Positions 49,777 through 56,076 of a stretch of DNA of 56,076 nucleotides are shown piece by piece. The DNA is taken from the NCBI GenBank assembly GCA_904420065.1, contig CAJFTU010000018.1, positions 1-56,076 on the forward strand, written 5' to 3'. Both the position numbers and the translations under genes were made by a program. Below the pieces are notes generated by a model. It made no database searches and had not been told where the DNA came from. It worked only from the letters and a program-made list of their open reading frames with translations. Numbering within the stretch: position 1 is the first letter of the stretch; each line of letters begins with the position of its first letter. Source of the DNA: an uncultured Emergencia sp. (lineage in GTDB: Bacteria; Bacillota; Clostridia; Peptostreptococcales; Anaerovoracaceae).

Positions 49777-51330
49777 TCATACGGTTTTTACCGTCCAATC
49801 CTCTATGTTCCATATATCCGTAACGATATCGGTGTAGAATTCCGGTTCGTGGCTGACCAGAATCACCGTTCCTTTAAACTCTCTTACCGCGTCTTTCAGC
49901 GCTTCCTTTGCAGCCTGATCCAGGTGATTGGTAGGCTCGTCCAGAACCAGCAGATTCATCGGTTTCTGCATCAGCTTGCACAATCTGAATTTGGCGTTTT
50001 CTCCACCGGAGAGAACTCTCACCTGACTTTCGATATGCTCGTTGGTCAGACCGCACCGGGCCAGCGCTCTTCGCACCTGCCCGTTGTCGAGAGCCGGAAA
50101 TTCATCCCAGAAATCCTGCAGGGCGGTTTTCTCTCCGCCGGCGTGTTCCTGCTCGAAATAAGCAGCCTCGGCATAATAATCCAGGCTGACGCTCCCAGCG
50201 AACGGCGGAATGATGCCCAGCATCGTCTTCAGGAGCGTAGATTTGCCCAAACCGTTGACTCCCTTAATCGCAATCTTCTTTCCCCGCTCTATATGGAAGC
50301 TGAGCGGTCTGGTCAGCGGTTCATCGTAACCCAGCACCAGATCTTCCGTCTCTACAACATATTTTCCCGGAGCTCTGGAGTAGTCAAACTGAAAGACCGG
50401 TTTCGGTTTTTCTTTCATCAATTCGATCTTTTCCATTTTATCCAACTTTTTCTGCCGCGATTTAGCCATGTTCGTCGTCGCTATGCGCGCCTTGTTTCTG
50501 GCGATAAAGTCCTCCAGATCGGCGATCTCTTTCTGCTGCTTCTTATACGCCTGCTCAAGCTGCGCCCGTTTTATATCGTACATGCGCATAAAGTCGTCGT
50601 AATTTCCCGTATATCTGGTCAGCACCGCATCCTCCACGTGGTAGATCACGTTTACGACATCGTTTAAAAACGATATATCGTGAGAAACCAAAATAAAAGC
50701 GTTCTCGTAGTTCTGAAGAAAGCGGGTGAGCCAGGCGATATGATTTTCATCAAGGTAGTTGGTCGGCTCGTCCAAAATCAAAATCATCGGATTTTCCAAA
50801 AGCAGTTTGGACAGCAGAACCTTGGAGCGCTGCCCACCGGAGAGCTCGGCTACGTCTCTGTCCAGTCCGATATCTCCCAGACCCAGCCCGTTGGCGTATT
50901 CCTCGATTTTGGAATCGATGGTATAGAACCCGCTCTGTTCCAGGATCTCCTGAATCTCCGCAGCGTCTTCCATCAACCGGCTCATCTCATCTTCGTCGGC
51001 TTCGGCCATTTTATCGTAATCGGCCAGCATCTCCTTTTCCAGATCGTAAAAACGGGAAAAAGCCTCCCGGAGAGTTTCCCTGATGGTCTTCCCCGGCGTA
51101 AGGGTGCTCCTCTGATCCAGATAACCGCAGGTAATGTGATTGCACCAGGTCACCCTGCCCGAATCTGGCATGAGTTCTCCTGTTATGATATTCAAAAAAG
51201 TGGTCTTGCCTTCGCCGTTGGCGCCCACAAGACCTACGTGTTCTCCTTTATTTAAACGAAAAGAAGCGTCTTCAAGGATCTGTCTGCCTCCGAAACCGTG
51301 AGACACATTCTCCACAGTTAATACGCTCAT
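49777..51330 (-). CDS. ABC-F family ATPase (ribosome-associated)
   Basis: A 517-residue protein with two ABC domains and no membrane part. First Walker A GANGEGKTT near 37, signature ELSGGQRSKV, Walker B LILDEPTNYLD, and an inter-domain linker (about 240-310, charged, AQLEQAYKKQQKEIADLED) that in ABC-F proteins enters the ribosomal E site; second Walker A GVNGLGKST, signature LSGGENAKFRL, Walker B LLVLDEPTNHLD. The sequence is closer to the YbiT/YkpA group than to resistance types; function in translation under stress is inferred. Second in line behind the DUF1836 gene, 27 bp apart; GGGGGAGGTAAG-like binding site. Confidence 0.92.
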   Translation of the reverse strand: MSVLTVENVSHGFGGRQILEDASFRLNKGEHVGLVGANGEGKTTFLNIITGELMPDSGRVTWCNHITCGYLDQRSTLTPGKTIRETLREAFSRFYDLEKEMLADYDKMAEADEDEMSRLMEDAAEIQEILEQSGFYTIDSKIEEYANGLGLGDIGLDRDVAELSGGQRSKVLLSKLLLENPMILILDEPTNYLDENHIAWLTRFLQNYENAFILVSHDISFLNDVVNVIYHVEDAVLTRYTGNYDDFMRMYDIKRAQLEQAYKKQQKEIADLEDFIARNKARIATTNMAKSRQKKLDKMEKIELMKEKPKPVFQFDYSRAPGKYVVETEDLVLGYDEPLTRPLSFHIERGKKIAIKGVNGLGKSTLLKTMLGIIPPFAGSVSLDYYAEAAYFEQEHAGGEKTALQDFWDEFPALDNGQVRRALARCGLTNEHIESQVRVLSGGENAKFRLCKLMQKPMNLLVLDEPTNHLDQAAKEALKDAVREFKGTVILVSHEPEFYTDIVTDIWNIEDWTVKTV

Positions 51331-51357
51331 CTCTTACCTCCCCCGATACTCTGTTTT

Positions 51358-51900
51358 CTACTTTTCATTTGCTGCAGCTTTGAGTGTATCATCTTTCCCC
51401 TGAGCCTGCAAGTAGATATTCCGCACGTAGAGCTGACAGGCAAAAGCGTTGCAGACGTTCCAGAGTATTCCGCGGGGATCGTCCGGATTGTAATTCTTCG
51501 GCATAGTCGTCCCCTCAAAGGCGTGACTTACCGCCTCCTCTACAAGACGGCAAAACTGATTGTAGGCTCTCTCCGGTCTGCTGCTTCTGACAGCGAGGTG
51601 AATCAGACGAGAAATTTCATTTATCGTATAAACCGGCTTTAAAACGGCGATGACAAAAAGAGAGGCCACCGCTGTCCGATCGTACTTCTTATTTATCGGC
51701 GGGGAGATGAACTTCTGCTTGACGTAATTGTTGACCATAGTTTTGGTCATGATTTTTTTACCGTCCAAGGAGAGATATTCGCCCAGCCATTCCTCAAGGA
51801 GAGAGAGAACCTGATCCAGATAGAGCTCTATAGAAGGGAGTTCTTCCCACCTCGGCAGTCTGAACTGTTCCAGACCTTTCGTTCCGGTTGTTCCGGCCAT
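51358..51900 (-). CDS. DUF1836 (YkrK-type) regulator
   Basis: A 180-residue protein matching DUF1836: FRLPRWEELPSIELYLDQVLSLLEEWL near the N-terminus, then MTKTMVNNYVKQKFISPP (a winged-helix-like helix pair) and NEISRLIHLAV. The Bacillus member YkrK is a repressor of htpX. Here ATG 51900 is chosen because GGAAAGGA precedes it at good spacing. It shares a palindromic promoter region with the divergent acyl-CoA synthetase and is the natural candidate to bind that palindrome. ABC-F follows it in the same transcript. Confidence 0.75.
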   Translation of the reverse strand: MAGTTGTKGLEQFRLPRWEELPSIELYLDQVLSLLEEWLGEYLSLDGKKIMTKTMVNNYVKQKFISPPINKKYDRTAVASLFVIAVLKPVYTINEISRLIHLAVRSSRPERAYNQFCRLVEEAVSHAFEGTTMPKNYNPDDPRGILWNVCNAFACQLYVRNIYLQAQGKDDTLKAAANEK

Positions 51901-51992
51901 GAGCATTCCTTTCCGCCGTCCTTTCGGTCGGCCTGCTGATCGAATTTTTGCCGGATGCGCAGAAAGTTCCGCGTACCGCATATAATAAATGA

Positions 51993-52053
51993 AGGATACC
52001 ACACAAAAAAGTCATTGTCAACCGTTGACAATGAGTTGGGTATGAGTTAATAT
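51993..52053. promoter_or_regulatory. Divergent promoters built on one 23-bp palindrome
   Basis: A perfect inverted repeat of 11 bp arms and one central base (52012-52034) carries TTGACA on each strand: 52025-52030 with TAATAT at 52048-52053 for the acyl-CoA synthetase (plus), and 52016-52021 with TATCCT at 51993-51998 for the DUF1836 gene (minus), both 17-bp spacers. A dimeric repressor bound to the repeat would cover both -35 boxes at once. Confidence 0.7.
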
Positions 52054-52106
52054 AGTTTCGAAAACTACGTGAGTGAATCACAGATAATTTTAAGGAGAAT
52101 CTAAAA

Positions 52107-53837
52107 TTGAACGAGATCAAAGAACTGAAACCCGTATTTCCGTCTGTACTGCATCAGGATTTTCGGGAACTGATCAACTACAGCGCCAAAGCTTACCAGG
52201 GCGACGACGCATTTATCCTCAAGCACAAACAGGGGAAAAACATATCCTACGAGCATATAAAATTCGAAGACTTCCGGGATCACGTCAACTTCCTCGGAAC
52301 CGGCATGCTGCGGAAGGGATTCAAAGGCAAGCGCATCGCCATTATCGGCAAAAACCGCTACGAATGGATGCTGGCCTATTTCGCCGCTCTGTGTGGTCTG
52401 GGAATCTGCGTTCCGTTAGACAAGGGGCTGCCCTACGAAGAGGTGGAAAGTTCTCTGATCCGCAGCTATTCCGACGTGCTTGTCTTTGATAAAGCGCAGC
52501 TTCCTATCGTTGAAGAACTGAAAGAAAAGAGCAATACCAAAGTAACCGACTACATCTGCATGGAAGAACTTGAAGGATATCTCAGCATAAAAGAACTGAT
52601 GGAAGATGGAAAAAAATCCATGGAAGACGGCTTTACCGACTATCTGCAGCTTCCTATAGACGCTCATGGCACGACAATCATCCTGTTCACCTCGGGAACG
52701 ACTTCCATGTCCAAAGCGGTACAGCTTTCCCAGTACAACATCACCGCCAACGTTTACGCCATGCTCCTTGTTGAGGATATTCGCCACGGCGACATAAATA
52801 TGGCCTTTCTGCCATACCACCACACTTTCGGTTCCACAGGACAGATCGTCATGCTGGCCGCCGGCGTAACGACGACCTACTGCGACGGACTGAAGTATCT
52901 GCAGAAGAACATCGTAGAATATAAGGTTTCGCTCTTTGTCTGCGTCCCTCTGCTGATTGAATCCATCTACAAAAAGATCATGCAGACCGTTCAGAAGCAG
53001 GGACTGGAAAAGAAGGTGGCTCTGGGCCTGAAGATCTCCAAATTTCTCCTCAAATTTGGAATTGACGTCCGCCGTAAGCTCTTCAAGGAAATTCTCGACC
53101 AGCTGGGAGGAAATCTGCGCTACGTCATCAGCGGCGCCTCCGCTATCGATCCGGAAGCGCTGGAAGGATTCAACAATTTCGGCATCACCGCGGTACAGGG
53201 CTACGGCATGACAGAAGCCTCTCCTGTGCTGGCTGCGGAGAACACCTGGACAAGGAGAACCGGTTCCATCGGCATGGCTATGCCCGGCGTCGAGCTGCGC
53301 ATCGACCAGCCTAACGAAGAAGGTATCGGCGAGTTGATCGCCCGCGGCCCGAACATTATGAGCGGTTACTACGAAAACAAAGAAGAAACGGCCAAAGTCC
53401 TGTCGGACGGCTGGCTTCATACGGGAGATCTCGCCTCTGTGGACAGCGACGGTTTCATCTTTATCCGCGGCCGGAAGAAAAACGTCATTGTACTGAAAAA
53501 CGGCAAAAATGTATATCCGGAAGAACTGGAGCTGCTGATCAGCAATCTGCCTTATGTGGAAGAAAACATGGTCTTCGGTCAGCCTCGTCACAAAGACGGA
53601 GATCACAAGGATCTGGCCATCTGCGCCAAGATCGTCTATAAACCGGATTACATGAAAGAAGCCTACGGCACGGAGGATCCTGCGGAGATCCAGCGAATTA
53701 TCAAGCGGGACATCGATGTGATCAACGAAGAACTTCCGGTATACAAGCAGATGCTCCGTCTCGTCATCACCGACGAACCGATGGTTAAGACCACCACCGG
53801 AAAAGTCAAACGATATGAAGAGACGAAAAAAATGTAA
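52107..53837 (+). CDS. AMP-binding acyl-CoA synthetase
   Basis: A 576-residue ANL-superfamily ligase. FTSGTTSMSKAVQLSQ near 197 is the phosphate-binding loop (usual SGTTGxPKG, here SMSKA), GYGMTEASPV, YYENKEETAKVLSDGWLHTGDLA, RGRKKNVIVLKNGKNVYPEELE and the catalytic C-terminal Lys in KTTTGKVKRY follow. It activates carboxylic acids (fatty acids most likely) as acyl-AMP and then acyl-CoA. TTG start at 52107 with AAGGAG seven to eight bases upstream. Expressed from the palindromic promoter; a terminator follows. Confidence 0.9.
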   Translation: MNEIKELKPVFPSVLHQDFRELINYSAKAYQGDDAFILKHKQGKNISYEHIKFEDFRDHVNFLGTGMLRKGFKGKRIAIIGKNRYEWMLAYFAALCGLGICVPLDKGLPYEEVESSLIRSYSDVLVFDKAQLPIVEELKEKSNTKVTDYICMEELEGYLSIKELMEDGKKSMEDGFTDYLQLPIDAHGTTIILFTSGTTSMSKAVQLSQYNITANVYAMLLVEDIRHGDINMAFLPYHHTFGSTGQIVMLAAGVTTTYCDGLKYLQKNIVEYKVSLFVCVPLLIESIYKKIMQTVQKQGLEKKVALGLKISKFLLKFGIDVRRKLFKEILDQLGGNLRYVISGASAIDPEALEGFNNFGITAVQGYGMTEASPVLAAENTWTRRTGSIGMAMPGVELRIDQPNEEGIGELIARGPNIMSGYYENKEETAKVLSDGWLHTGDLASVDSDGFIFIRGRKKNVIVLKNGKNVYPEELELLISNLPYVEENMVFGQPRHKDGDHKDLAICAKIVYKPDYMKEAYGTEDPAEIQRIIKRDIDVINEELPVYKQMLRLVITDEPMVKTTTGKVKRYEETKKM

Positions 53838-53848
53838 TACAAACAGCT

Positions 53849-53876
53849 CAGGGCGTTTCCTTTTGGAAACGCCCTG
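53849..53876 (+). terminator. Terminator of the acyl-CoA synthetase gene
   Basis: CAGGGCGTTTCC (53849-53860) pairs with GGAAACGCCCTG (53865-53876) over a TTTT loop; TATTATT follows. Confidence 0.8.
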
Positions 53877-53946
53877 TATTATTACTCCAAAACACTTAAC
53901 GCCAGGTACAAAGATACACTCTGTACGGTATATGTCCGACTTACGA

Positions 53947-54738
53947 TCAGTATTTTTCTATGGAAATATACTGGCGGTCTTTCCGGGATCTGCCGCCTAT
54001 CTCTGCGAGGCGGGCCTTTCCCTTTCCCCGAAGGACGATAGAGCTCCCTTCCTCCACCTGAGCGTCCGCCTTTGTCACCTCCACGTGGTCGACGAACACG
54101 ATTCCCCTATTGATGGCCTCCGCCGCTTTTTTTCGTGACAGGCCGAATGCGGAAGCCACTATGCAGTCCAGCCGCAGAGAAGAAACGGTATCGCTTATAT
54201 ATTGAAGCTTCTTTTCCGGCACAATCAACTGATCTATCGGTACGGCCGACAGCGACAACGTCGTTCTCCCCGCCTTGCCGTAGTTCATAAGCAAAAACTC
54301 CGCGATCTCCTTCAGCGCAATAATGTCCGCGCCGTTATCGCGAACCAGAATATCCCCGATCATTTCCCGCTTTATTCCCAGACCGGTCAGAGAACCGAGA
54401 TAATCTCTGTGGGTCAGCTCCCGTCCACCCTCTCTTTTGTCTGCCCGAATGACCGTCAGCGGCTCTTCCTCTGCCAGATCGGCATATTCCGGCAGATTGA
54501 TCAGAATCACCCGTTCGGCGTCTTCGTATCCGCCGAAAAAAACAGATCTGACCGGAGGCCGCTCAGCCTGATCCGCCTCCTCTGCCTCCACAACAGGCAG
54601 ATAATGCCTGCGGCAGTACTGTCTGGCCAGGGATTGTTGATGAGAATCCAAAAACCCTGTGCGGGTAACGATGTATTTATTTTCACATTGAGCCAGCTTA
54701 TCTTCTATCTGGGCAAGAAAAAAGTTATCCTCTTTCAT
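53947..54738 (-). CDS. ylmH: YlmH-type RNA-binding protein with S4 domain
   Basis: A 263-residue protein in three parts: an N-terminal domain (about 1-75), a central domain with DYLGSLTGLGIKREMIGDILV, and a C-terminal S4 RNA-binding domain (about 180-245; LRLDCIVASAFGLSRKKAAEAINRG). YlmH homologues act in ribosome quality control and cell division clusters of Firmicutes. Here it is monocistronic, not beside sepF or divIVA. The end of the gene is convergent with the acyl-CoA synthetase. Confidence 0.9.
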   Translation of the reverse strand: MKEDNFFLAQIEDKLAQCENKYIVTRTGFLDSHQQSLARQYCRRHYLPVVEAEEADQAERPPVRSVFFGGYEDAERVILINLPEYADLAEEEPLTVIRADKREGGRELTHRDYLGSLTGLGIKREMIGDILVRDNGADIIALKEIAEFLLMNYGKAGRTTLSLSAVPIDQLIVPEKKLQYISDTVSSLRLDCIVASAFGLSRKKAAEAINRGIVFVDHVEVTKADAQVEEGSSIVLRGKGKARLAEIGGRSRKDRQYISIEKY

Positions 54739-54810
54739 GTTCCTCTCTCCTTTTCTCCTTACCCTGCTATTTTACCATACGGACAAATCCGCTTCCATAT
54801 TTTTTACGAT

Positions 54811-54884
54811 AAATCAATATTTTTAATTTTTATATTAAAAATATTGATTTATATATTGATATTTTTGATCTTATGCGTTATATT
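54811..54884 (+). promoter_or_regulatory. Promoter and repeated inverted operator of the DUF2089 operon
   Basis: A perfect 16-bp inverted repeat AAATCAATATTTTTAA (54811-54826) and its complement at 54835-54850, followed by a third ATTGATATTTTTGAT unit (54855-54869). The promoter is TTGATA (54856-54861) and TATATT (54879-54884), 17-bp spacer, so the third unit overlaps the -35. Autoregulation by the DUF2089 protein is inferred. Confidence 0.6.
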
Positions 54885-54909
54885 ATTGTCATAAGGAGGA
54901 AGCATACCA

Positions 54910-55275
54910 ATGAGAAATGTAATCAGCCGATGCCCGGTATGCGACAGCAGGCTTAAAGTCACCCGCTTGCAGTGCGATCAGTGCGATACCGTCATCGAAA
55001 ACGACTTTGCCCTGAGCAAATTCGATTACCTCACCGCCGAGGAGCTCTGTTTTGTAGAAACCTTTATCCGCTGCCGGGGCAATATAAAAGAAGTGGAGAA
55101 GGCGATGGGCATATCCTATCCCACAGTGCGGAGCAAACTGGATCAGGTCATCCGCAGACTTGGCTACGACGAAAAGGACTATAAAAATGAAGAAGAGGAA
55201 AAGCGGGAGTCCGTACTGAAGGCGTTGGAGCAAGGAGAGATAACGGCAAAAGATGCGCTGGATATGCTGAAGTAA
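54910..55275 (+). CDS. DUF2089 zinc-ribbon DNA-binding-like protein
   Basis: A 121-residue protein: zinc-ribbon Cys in CPVCDSRL (8-15) and LQCDQCD (20-26), then a helix-turn-helix (CRGNIKEVEKAMGISYPTVRSKLDQVI, 54-80), and a C-terminal SHOCT-like helix pair (LKALEQGEITAKDALDMLK). This arrangement defines DUF2089, probable transcription factors found beside YvlB-like genes. AAGGAGG before the ATG; first of a three-gene operon under the inverted-repeat promoter. Confidence 0.88.
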   Translation: MRNVISRCPVCDSRLKVTRLQCDQCDTVIENDFALSKFDYLTAEELCFVETFIRCRGNIKEVEKAMGISYPTVRSKLDQVIRRLGYDEKDYKNEEEEKRESVLKALEQGEITAKDALDMLK

Positions 55276-55309
55276 GCCAGCTGCGACAAAAATTAAGGAG
55301 GAAATTACC

Positions 55310-55687
55310 ATGGACGAAAAAATGCGAATTTTAAAGATGGTCGAAGAAGGAACCGTTACTGCAGACGAAGCCTATCAGTTGATGGAGGCCATGGGCGTCG
55401 ACAGAGAAATCATGACCGCTCCGATCAAGGACTACGATAAGCGTCTGCTTCACATTCAAGTGGAAAGTATGAAAGGCGATAACGTAAATATACAGCTTCC
55501 GGTAAGCGCGGTAAAGAAAATCACCAGAGCAACGGGTAAATTGCCGATTCCGGAAAAGGCGCTCCACGGAATCGATATCGACGAGCTCATGGAGGCAATC
55601 CGGGAATGTCTCGACGCAGAAGTCGAAGGCGATCTGGTAAATGTAAATTCCTGTGTTGACGATAAGGTTCGCATTTACGTAGAATAG
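55310..55687 (+). CDS. SHOCT-like / YvlB N-terminal domain protein
   Basis: A 125-residue protein. Residues 1-27 form the SHOCT-like helix pair (MDEKMRILKMVEEGTVTADEA), identical in type to the C-terminus of the preceding DUF2089 protein, so the two may interact. The rest (LHIQVES..NVNIQLPVSAVKKITRATG) is a small beta-rich domain with the N-terminal pattern of YvlB-family proteins but without their repeated adhesin-like part. AAGGAGGAAAT precedes the ATG, 34 bp after the DUF2089 stop. Role unknown. Confidence 0.8.
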   Translation: MDEKMRILKMVEEGTVTADEAYQLMEAMGVDREIMTAPIKDYDKRLLHIQVESMKGDNVNIQLPVSAVKKITRATGKLPIPEKALHGIDIDELMEAIRECLDAEVEGDLVNVNSCVDDKVRIYVE

Positions 55688-55695
55688 GAGACGCC

Positions 55696-55959
55696 ATGAT
55701 TATCCATGTAAAAACACCTGAAAGCAATTTACGCATTCCCGTTCCCACCGCCCTTGCAGGAGCCGTCGCAAGGATAATTCCCGAATCGTCCTTCGAAGCA
55801 CTGAGAAAAAAAGCTCCCCCTGACTTTCAGGAGCTGATCAGCCGGAAAACATTTCTCACTCTTTATCGCGCCTGCGCCAATGAACTGTCCATGTACAAGG
55901 GACTGGAAATTATCCGGGTGGAAACGAAAAGAGGTGAAAAGGTTTCCATCATACTTTAA
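55696..55959 (+). CDS. Small protein of unknown function, third gene of the DUF2089 operon
   Basis: 87 residues with no recognised family. Basic and hydrophobic mix without signal or membrane helix; the beginning IIHVKTPESNLRIPVPTAL resembles the strand pattern (HIQVES..NVNIQLPVSAV) of the preceding protein, suggesting a paralogous beta domain. TAGGAGACGCC precedes the ATG, 8 bp after the previous stop, so it is expected to be cotranscribed. Confidence 0.65.
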   Translation: MIIHVKTPESNLRIPVPTALAGAVARIIPESSFEALRKKAPPDFQELISRKTFLTLYRACANELSMYKGLEIIRVETKRGEKVSIIL

Positions 55960-55992
55960 ATAACCCATGGCGATGCAAGAGTTTTTTAAAAA

Positions 55993-56076
55993 TGTTGGTT
56001 TGTCAAACATATGTTACATCGTGCTTCACAAATTCATCCAAAACCGTCTGTGGAGACTTCCAGCCTAAAGGTCGCA
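55993..56076 (-). mobile_element. 3' end of an IS30-like insertion sequence (right contig edge)
   Basis: Inverted copy of 3-86 with one mismatch. The transposase tail on the minus strand ends with stop at 56005-56003 and carries Asp where the left copy has Gly (codon GAT against GGT), so these are two distinct copies rather than one sequence used twice. Confidence 0.7.

Noticed and set aside
54811-54850. Terminator reading of the AT-rich inverted repeat before DUF2089
   Set aside because: The stem is nearly all A/T and is followed by a promoter; an operator is more likely.
1-56076. CRISPR arrays, tRNA or rRNA genes, prophage
   Set aside because: No regularly spaced repeats, cloverleaf sequences, rRNA motifs or phage structural genes were seen.

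Overview
The window reads as a chromosomal contig from an anaerobic member of the Clostridia. Peptide uptake and peptidase genes, a Re-type citrate synthase feeding a partial oxidative TCA branch, a DUF2089/SHOCT-like pair, YibE/F proteins, YlmH and strong AGGAGG-type ribosome binding sites all fit a peptide- and amino-acid-using gut-type clostridium, perhaps Anaerovoracaceae or a relative; the family-level guess is inference only. Both ends carry the same 84-bp sequence in inverted orientation, the 3' end of an IS30-like transposase gene plus the element terminus, so the contig probably stops at two copies of one insertion sequence.

Layout. 0.1-6.8 kb: PAP2 phosphatase and lysophospholipid acyltransferase-like genes, a two-component system with its own promoter, a stand-alone E2-like acyltransferase lacking the catalytic His, a lipid kinase and a nitrilase-family amidohydrolase. 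6.8-18.2 kb: a peptide-utilisation locus: dppBCDF with an unlisted 54-aa membrane protein and an M32 carboxypeptidase on the minus strand; divergently, a 25-codon upstream ORF, an M42 aminopeptidase, the lipoprotein binding protein, an N-terminally truncated M29 aminopeptidase, two convergent paralogous GntR regulators and a dipeptidase remnant. 18.3-21 kb: DUF3343 protein, DacF-type carboxypeptidase, D-lactate dehydrogenase-like protein. 21.1-26.5 kb: operon for Re-citrate synthase, GntR regulator, aconitase and isocitrate dehydrogenase (acetyl-CoA plus oxaloacetate to 2-oxoglutarate). 26.5-40 kb: K+ channel, deoA/deoB, phosphoesterase, RmuC, a FeoB-like membrane protein without G domain, PepSY protein, an MFS gene behind an attenuator-like leader, homocysteine synthase, YibE/F pair, proC. 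40-49.6 kb: a single aromatic amino acid operon aroF-tyrA-aroB-aroA-aroC-pheA-aroEK-aroQ, with an M50-like and an ArsC-like gene translationally coupled at its tail and an aroE remnant beyond. 49.7-56 kb: ABC-F protein, DUF1836 regulator, acyl-CoA synthetase, YlmH, and a DUF2089 operon.

The most striking element is the leader of the aromatic operon (about 49346-49560). It encodes a previously unlisted 31-residue peptide with nine consecutive Phe/Tyr codons (YYFYYFFFY), followed by mutually exclusive RNA pairings: Phe/Tyr codons with the stop-codon region, stop-codon region with the terminator's 5' arm, and a GC-rich terminator just before aroF. This is the full architecture of ribosome-mediated attenuation, responsive to Phe and Tyr, in front of the operon that carries both tyrA and pheA and no trp gene. 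Firmicutes usually control such operons by T-boxes, so this deserves a follow-up. Other regulatory signals include a 23-bp palindrome carrying the -35 boxes of two divergent promoters, a promoter followed at once by a terminator ahead of the MFS gene, a TTTTGCAAAA motif shared by the peptide operons and a GntR gene, and a dacF ribosome binding site buried in the upstream gene's terminator stem.
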